Positions 61,899 to 64,000 of a DNA stretch of 64,000 nt are shown in pieces. How positions within the stretch are numbered: position 1 is the first letter of the stretch; every line of letters starts with the position of its first letter. The notes beneath the pieces are model-generated. The model had not been told where the DNA came from, did not search any database, and was given only the letters and a program-made list of their open reading frames with translations. The position numbers and the translations under genes are program-made. This DNA is from Photobacterium rosenbergii. Lineage in GTDB: Bacteria; Pseudomonadota; Gammaproteobacteria; Enterobacterales; Vibrionaceae. The stretch lies in NCBI RefSeq assembly GCF_003026455.1, contig NZ_PYMB01000001.1, positions 558,001 to 622,000 of the forward strand, given 5' to 3'.

Positions 61899-63044
61899 TT
61901 ACATGATGTATTGGTAACCAACAAACAATGCTATCAAGCCCCATACAGGAATGTTTCGATACTTAAGAAGATAGAACCCAACAATAACGGCAATAACATC
62001 AAATACAGAGCTTATTGAAGTTGAGATTACCGGTTTGATAAATGCACTACCCAACAAACCGACAACACATGCATTAACCAGCAATATTGACTCTTGAAGA
62101 CGTTGATGTTTGAACAAAGCACTCCAAGTTGGCAAGAATGCAAAGAGTAATAAACTGCCTGGCAAGAATACAGCAATTGTAGCGAGCAAACTACCAATAA
62201 ACGGGCTTTCAGAGATAGTCGATGCGCCTAAATAACTTGCCATTGTGAACATTGGCCCTGGCACTAACTGCGCAGACGCATAGGCACTCAAGAACGTATC
62301 AGGTTCTACCATCCCCTCCATCAATGGCTCAAGAAGAGGAAGAACGACATGACCACCACCAAATACAAAACTACCCGCTTGATAGAAAACATTGATAAGG
62401 TTAAGCAGTTCTGATTTTCCAGCTATTAGCGGTAAGCCCAATAGCAAGATCGCAAAGACACTGACGATACCCAGATGAGGTTTAATCATCGGCTGACTCG
62501 ATAACTCGGAATTATGTTGCTTCTGAGATGAAATAACAAAGCCCAAGCATGCCGCGAACAAAATAGGCACAATCTGCCCAAGCAACCCTGATGTGACAAA
62601 AACACTAATCGCAGTCGTAATCGCAACAGCTGCAGTAAGTTTGCTAGTAATGTTTTTCTTAACCATCCCCCACATAGCATCTGCAACCACAACAACGGCC
62701 AACAATTTAGCAGCCTGAATCACCGTATCGATGAAGGCAACATCATTATATTGCTGATTACCAATAGCCAAAAAGGTTAGTAATAAGAATGACGGGAATG
62801 TGAAACCGACAAATGCAGCAAGTGCACCTAAGTAACCTGCTCTTTTAAATCCGATAAACATTCCAAGCTGGCTACTTGCCGGCCCAGGTAAAAACTGACA
62901 TAGAGCAACAGCCTGTGTGAAGTCTTGATCGGTTAACCACTTCTTGTTTTGAACGAACTCTCGTTGGAAATAACCAATATGAGCGGCAGGGCCACCGAAG
63001 CTATAAAGACCTAGCAGAAAAAACTGCCACATTACTTTGAACAT
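61899..63044 (-). CDS. chrA: Chromate efflux transporter ChrA
   Basis: A 381-residue inner-membrane protein of the long CHR family, with two homologous halves. Each half carries the signatures FGGPAAHIGYFQREF and LPGPASSQLGMFIGF (N-terminal) or FGGGHVVLPLLEP and VPGPMFTMASYLG (C-terminal). It exports chromate, probably by proton or sulfate exchange. A strong AGGAGG site precedes the ATG. No chrB regulator is nearby; the divergent LysR gene may regulate it. Confidence 0.92.
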   Translation of the reverse strand: MFKVMWQFFLLGLYSFGGPAAHIGYFQREFVQNKKWLTDQDFTQAVALCQFLPGPASSQLGMFIGFKRAGYLGALAAFVGFTFPSFLLLTFLAIGNQQYNDVAFIDTVIQAAKLLAVVVVADAMWGMVKKNITSKLTAAVAITTAISVFVTSGLLGQIVPILFAACLGFVISSQKQHNSELSSQPMIKPHLGIVSVFAILLLGLPLIAGKSELLNLINVFYQAGSFVFGGGHVVLPLLEPLMEGMVEPDTFLSAYASAQLVPGPMFTMASYLGASTISESPFIGSLLATIAVFLPGSLLLFAFLPTWSALFKHQRLQESILLVNACVVGLLGSAFIKPVISTSISSVFDVIAVIVGFYLLKYRNIPVWGLIALFVGYQYIM

Positions 63045-63090
63045 AAAACCTCCTAATGAGGCTCAGATAATATAGCCAAAGAACTAATTA

Positions 63091-63234
63091 ATGAAATCGT
63101 TCAATTTAATGGCTTCAATTGATTCTGTTAATTTAGCTTTTCTACTTCAACGATCTACACGCAACGGTTTGCTCATACGACATAACGTAGATCGTTTACT
63201 CTCGCTACTCTTTGTTTACACCGAGAAACAATAG
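63091..63234 (+). CDS. Possible small protein
   Basis: A 47-codon frame with Leu- and Arg-rich product ending FVYTEKQ. It has a weak ribosome site and terminates within a terminator-like hairpin, which would suit a small transcription unit. No homologue recognised; may be chance. Confidence 0.25.
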   Translation: MKSFNLMASIDSVNLAFLLQRSTRNGLLIRHNVDRLLSLLFVYTEKQ

Positions 63235-63251
63235 CCTTAAGGTTATTGTTT
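63226..63251. terminator. Terminator-like palindrome
   Basis: AAACAATA-x-CCTTAAGG-x-TATTGTTT, a 26-bp near-perfect inverted repeat with one imperfect pair per arm. It has few Ts afterwards. It could be a terminator or an operator in the chrA-LysR gap. Confidence 0.45.
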
Positions 63252-63447
63252 TAAATGGCTATTCCATTGATTCTATTGGCTTTATATTTTTAATTTCAAT
63301 CAATTGTCTCATCTTCAGAGAGTCGCTATTGATGCATGACTCGCTCACCGACATCTTATCTGGCGTCGTCATATAAGTTGGACAGTGATTCTCCCTATTC
63401 ATGTTCAATGATATAATTCCTGAGTTAACATGAAGTTGGTCTGAACT

Positions 63448-64000
63448 ATGCTAGAAAATCTGCAACAAATGGTGATCCTTGCCACTGTCGGCCATGAGCA
63501 AAACTTTACAAGGGCCGCAGAACGCCTCGGGATTTCAAAATCACAAGTCAGTAAACAAATCCGCTTTTTGGAAGAACGACTTGGTTGTCAACTTGTACAG
63601 CGCAGTACTCGTACCGTCGCCCTAACCGAGATAGGTCTTCAATATGCTGAGTATGGCCAACAATTGCTTGATACGGTCAACGAGGCTGAAGCGCTTGTTG
63701 CAGGTTATCGAAACGAGATTAAAGGCGTATTACGCATTGGTATCGCCCAGTCTTTTGGTAATCCCCACATTACTTCTGCATTGGCTGAATTCCAAAAAGA
63801 GCATCCCGGCTTAGAATTAGAGGTGAGCCTTTTCGATCACCGCCCTAACCTACTTGAAGAAGGTTTTGATTGTTGGGTTGCTATTCACGAGCATCCTCCA
63901 GAAGGTATGGTTGCCCGCCGTCTTGCTGATTGCCATTTCGCGGTTGTGGCTTCTCCTGAATACATAAAAGAACATGGAATGCCAAAAGTACCGGGTGATT
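63448..64000 (+). CDS. LysR-family regulator, partial
   Basis: The first 184 codons run off the right edge. The winged helix-turn-helix (MVILATVGHEQNFTRAAERLGISKSQVSKQIRFLEERLGCQLVQRSTRTVALT) is clear, followed by the start of an effector domain (GVLRIGIAQSFGNPHIT). It is divergent from chrA and might control it. The ATG has only a weak ribosome site. Confidence 0.85.
   Translation, partial: MLENLQQMVILATVGHEQNFTRAAERLGISKSQVSKQIRFLEERLGCQLVQRSTRTVALTEIGLQYAEYGQQLLDTVNEAEALVAGYRNEIKGVLRIGIAQSFGNPHITSALAEFQKEHPGLELEVSLFDHRPNLLEEGFDCWVAIHEHPPEGMVARRLADCHFAVVASPEYIKEHGMPKVPGD

Larger units (their letters stand above)
63045..63447. other. Divergent region chrA / LysR
   Basis: The 403-bp gap must hold promoters for chrA and the LysR gene. 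It also contains a 47-codon frame (63091-63234) that ends inside a near-perfect palindrome at 63226-63251. No known operator is recognised. Confidence 0.35.

Noticed and set aside
61736..61924. 62-codon minus-strand frame overlapping the chrA terminator
   Set aside because: It runs through the terminator hairpin and into the chrA 3' end, with no ribosome site.
1..64000. CRISPR arrays, tRNA and rRNA genes
   Set aside because: No regularly spaced repeats and no tRNA- or rRNA-like sequence was noticed on reading; a covariance-model scan would be needed to exclude small RNAs.

Overview
The window looks like chromosomal DNA of a marine gammaproteobacterium, most likely a member of the Vibrionaceae (Vibrio/Photobacterium-type). 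Base composition is moderate, Shine-Dalgarno sites are standard, and the gene set is typical of that family: RavA-ViaA, an LpxR-type lipid A deacylase, YdbH-YnbE-YdbL, an RpoS-like second sigma factor, RlmF and SPOR lipoproteins. This placement is inferred from gene content only. No rRNA, tRNA or CRISPR array was seen.

Layout. 1-11.6 kb: the start of a secreted protein, a DUF5718 protein, lipid A deacylase, mercaptopyruvate sulfurtransferase, a PhoB-type pstS, the ravA-viaA operon, a glutamate-receptor-like channel protein and an nfeD-slipin pair. 11.7-23.7 kb: a complete pelABCDEFG exopolysaccharide operon on the minus strand, with a c-di-GMP-binding RxxD motif in PelD. 24-28.6 kb: rlmF, then divergent etfD and etfBA (electron transfer from acyl-CoA dehydrogenases to ubiquinone) sharing a LiuR-like palindrome. 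28.6-35 kb: LysR regulator, MATE pump, a TacAT-type toxin-antitoxin pair with twin operators around its promoter, a SPOR lipoprotein, and SOS-controlled umuDC. 35-50 kb: YeiH-type exporter, ydbH-ynbE-ydbL envelope lipid-transport operon, an unusual NRAMP-family transporter, a DUF4344 metallopeptidase, a YhaJ-like regulator, the PatZ acetyltransferase, a second SPOR lipoprotein and ddl.

50-60.4 kb is more accessory in character. It holds a yhfG-fic toxin-antitoxin pair, a lone tyrosine recombinase bracketed by 13-bp direct repeats, a tandem-repeat small protein, a retropepsin-like protein, a HAD phosphatase, YciH, a truncated ISNCY-type insertion sequence, a lipoprotein joining a DUF4189-like domain to a trypsin-like domain without catalytic residues, a decayed gene, several small unknown proteins, a DksA-like protein with only one of four zinc cysteines, a NUDIX hydrolase and an RpoS-like sigma factor. 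The window ends with small secreted proteins and lipoproteins, a chromate transporter and the start of a LysR regulator.

Most genes belong to known families. The best candidates for new biology are the recombinase flanked by repeats (50.95-52.02 kb), the pseudoprotease lipoprotein (55.5-56.5 kb), the zinc-less DksA-like protein close to an alternative sigma factor (58-60.3 kb), the twin-operator toxin-antitoxin promoter (31.2-31.3 kb), and two transporter/channel relatives with altered signature motifs (8.0-9.1 and 40.5-41.8 kb).
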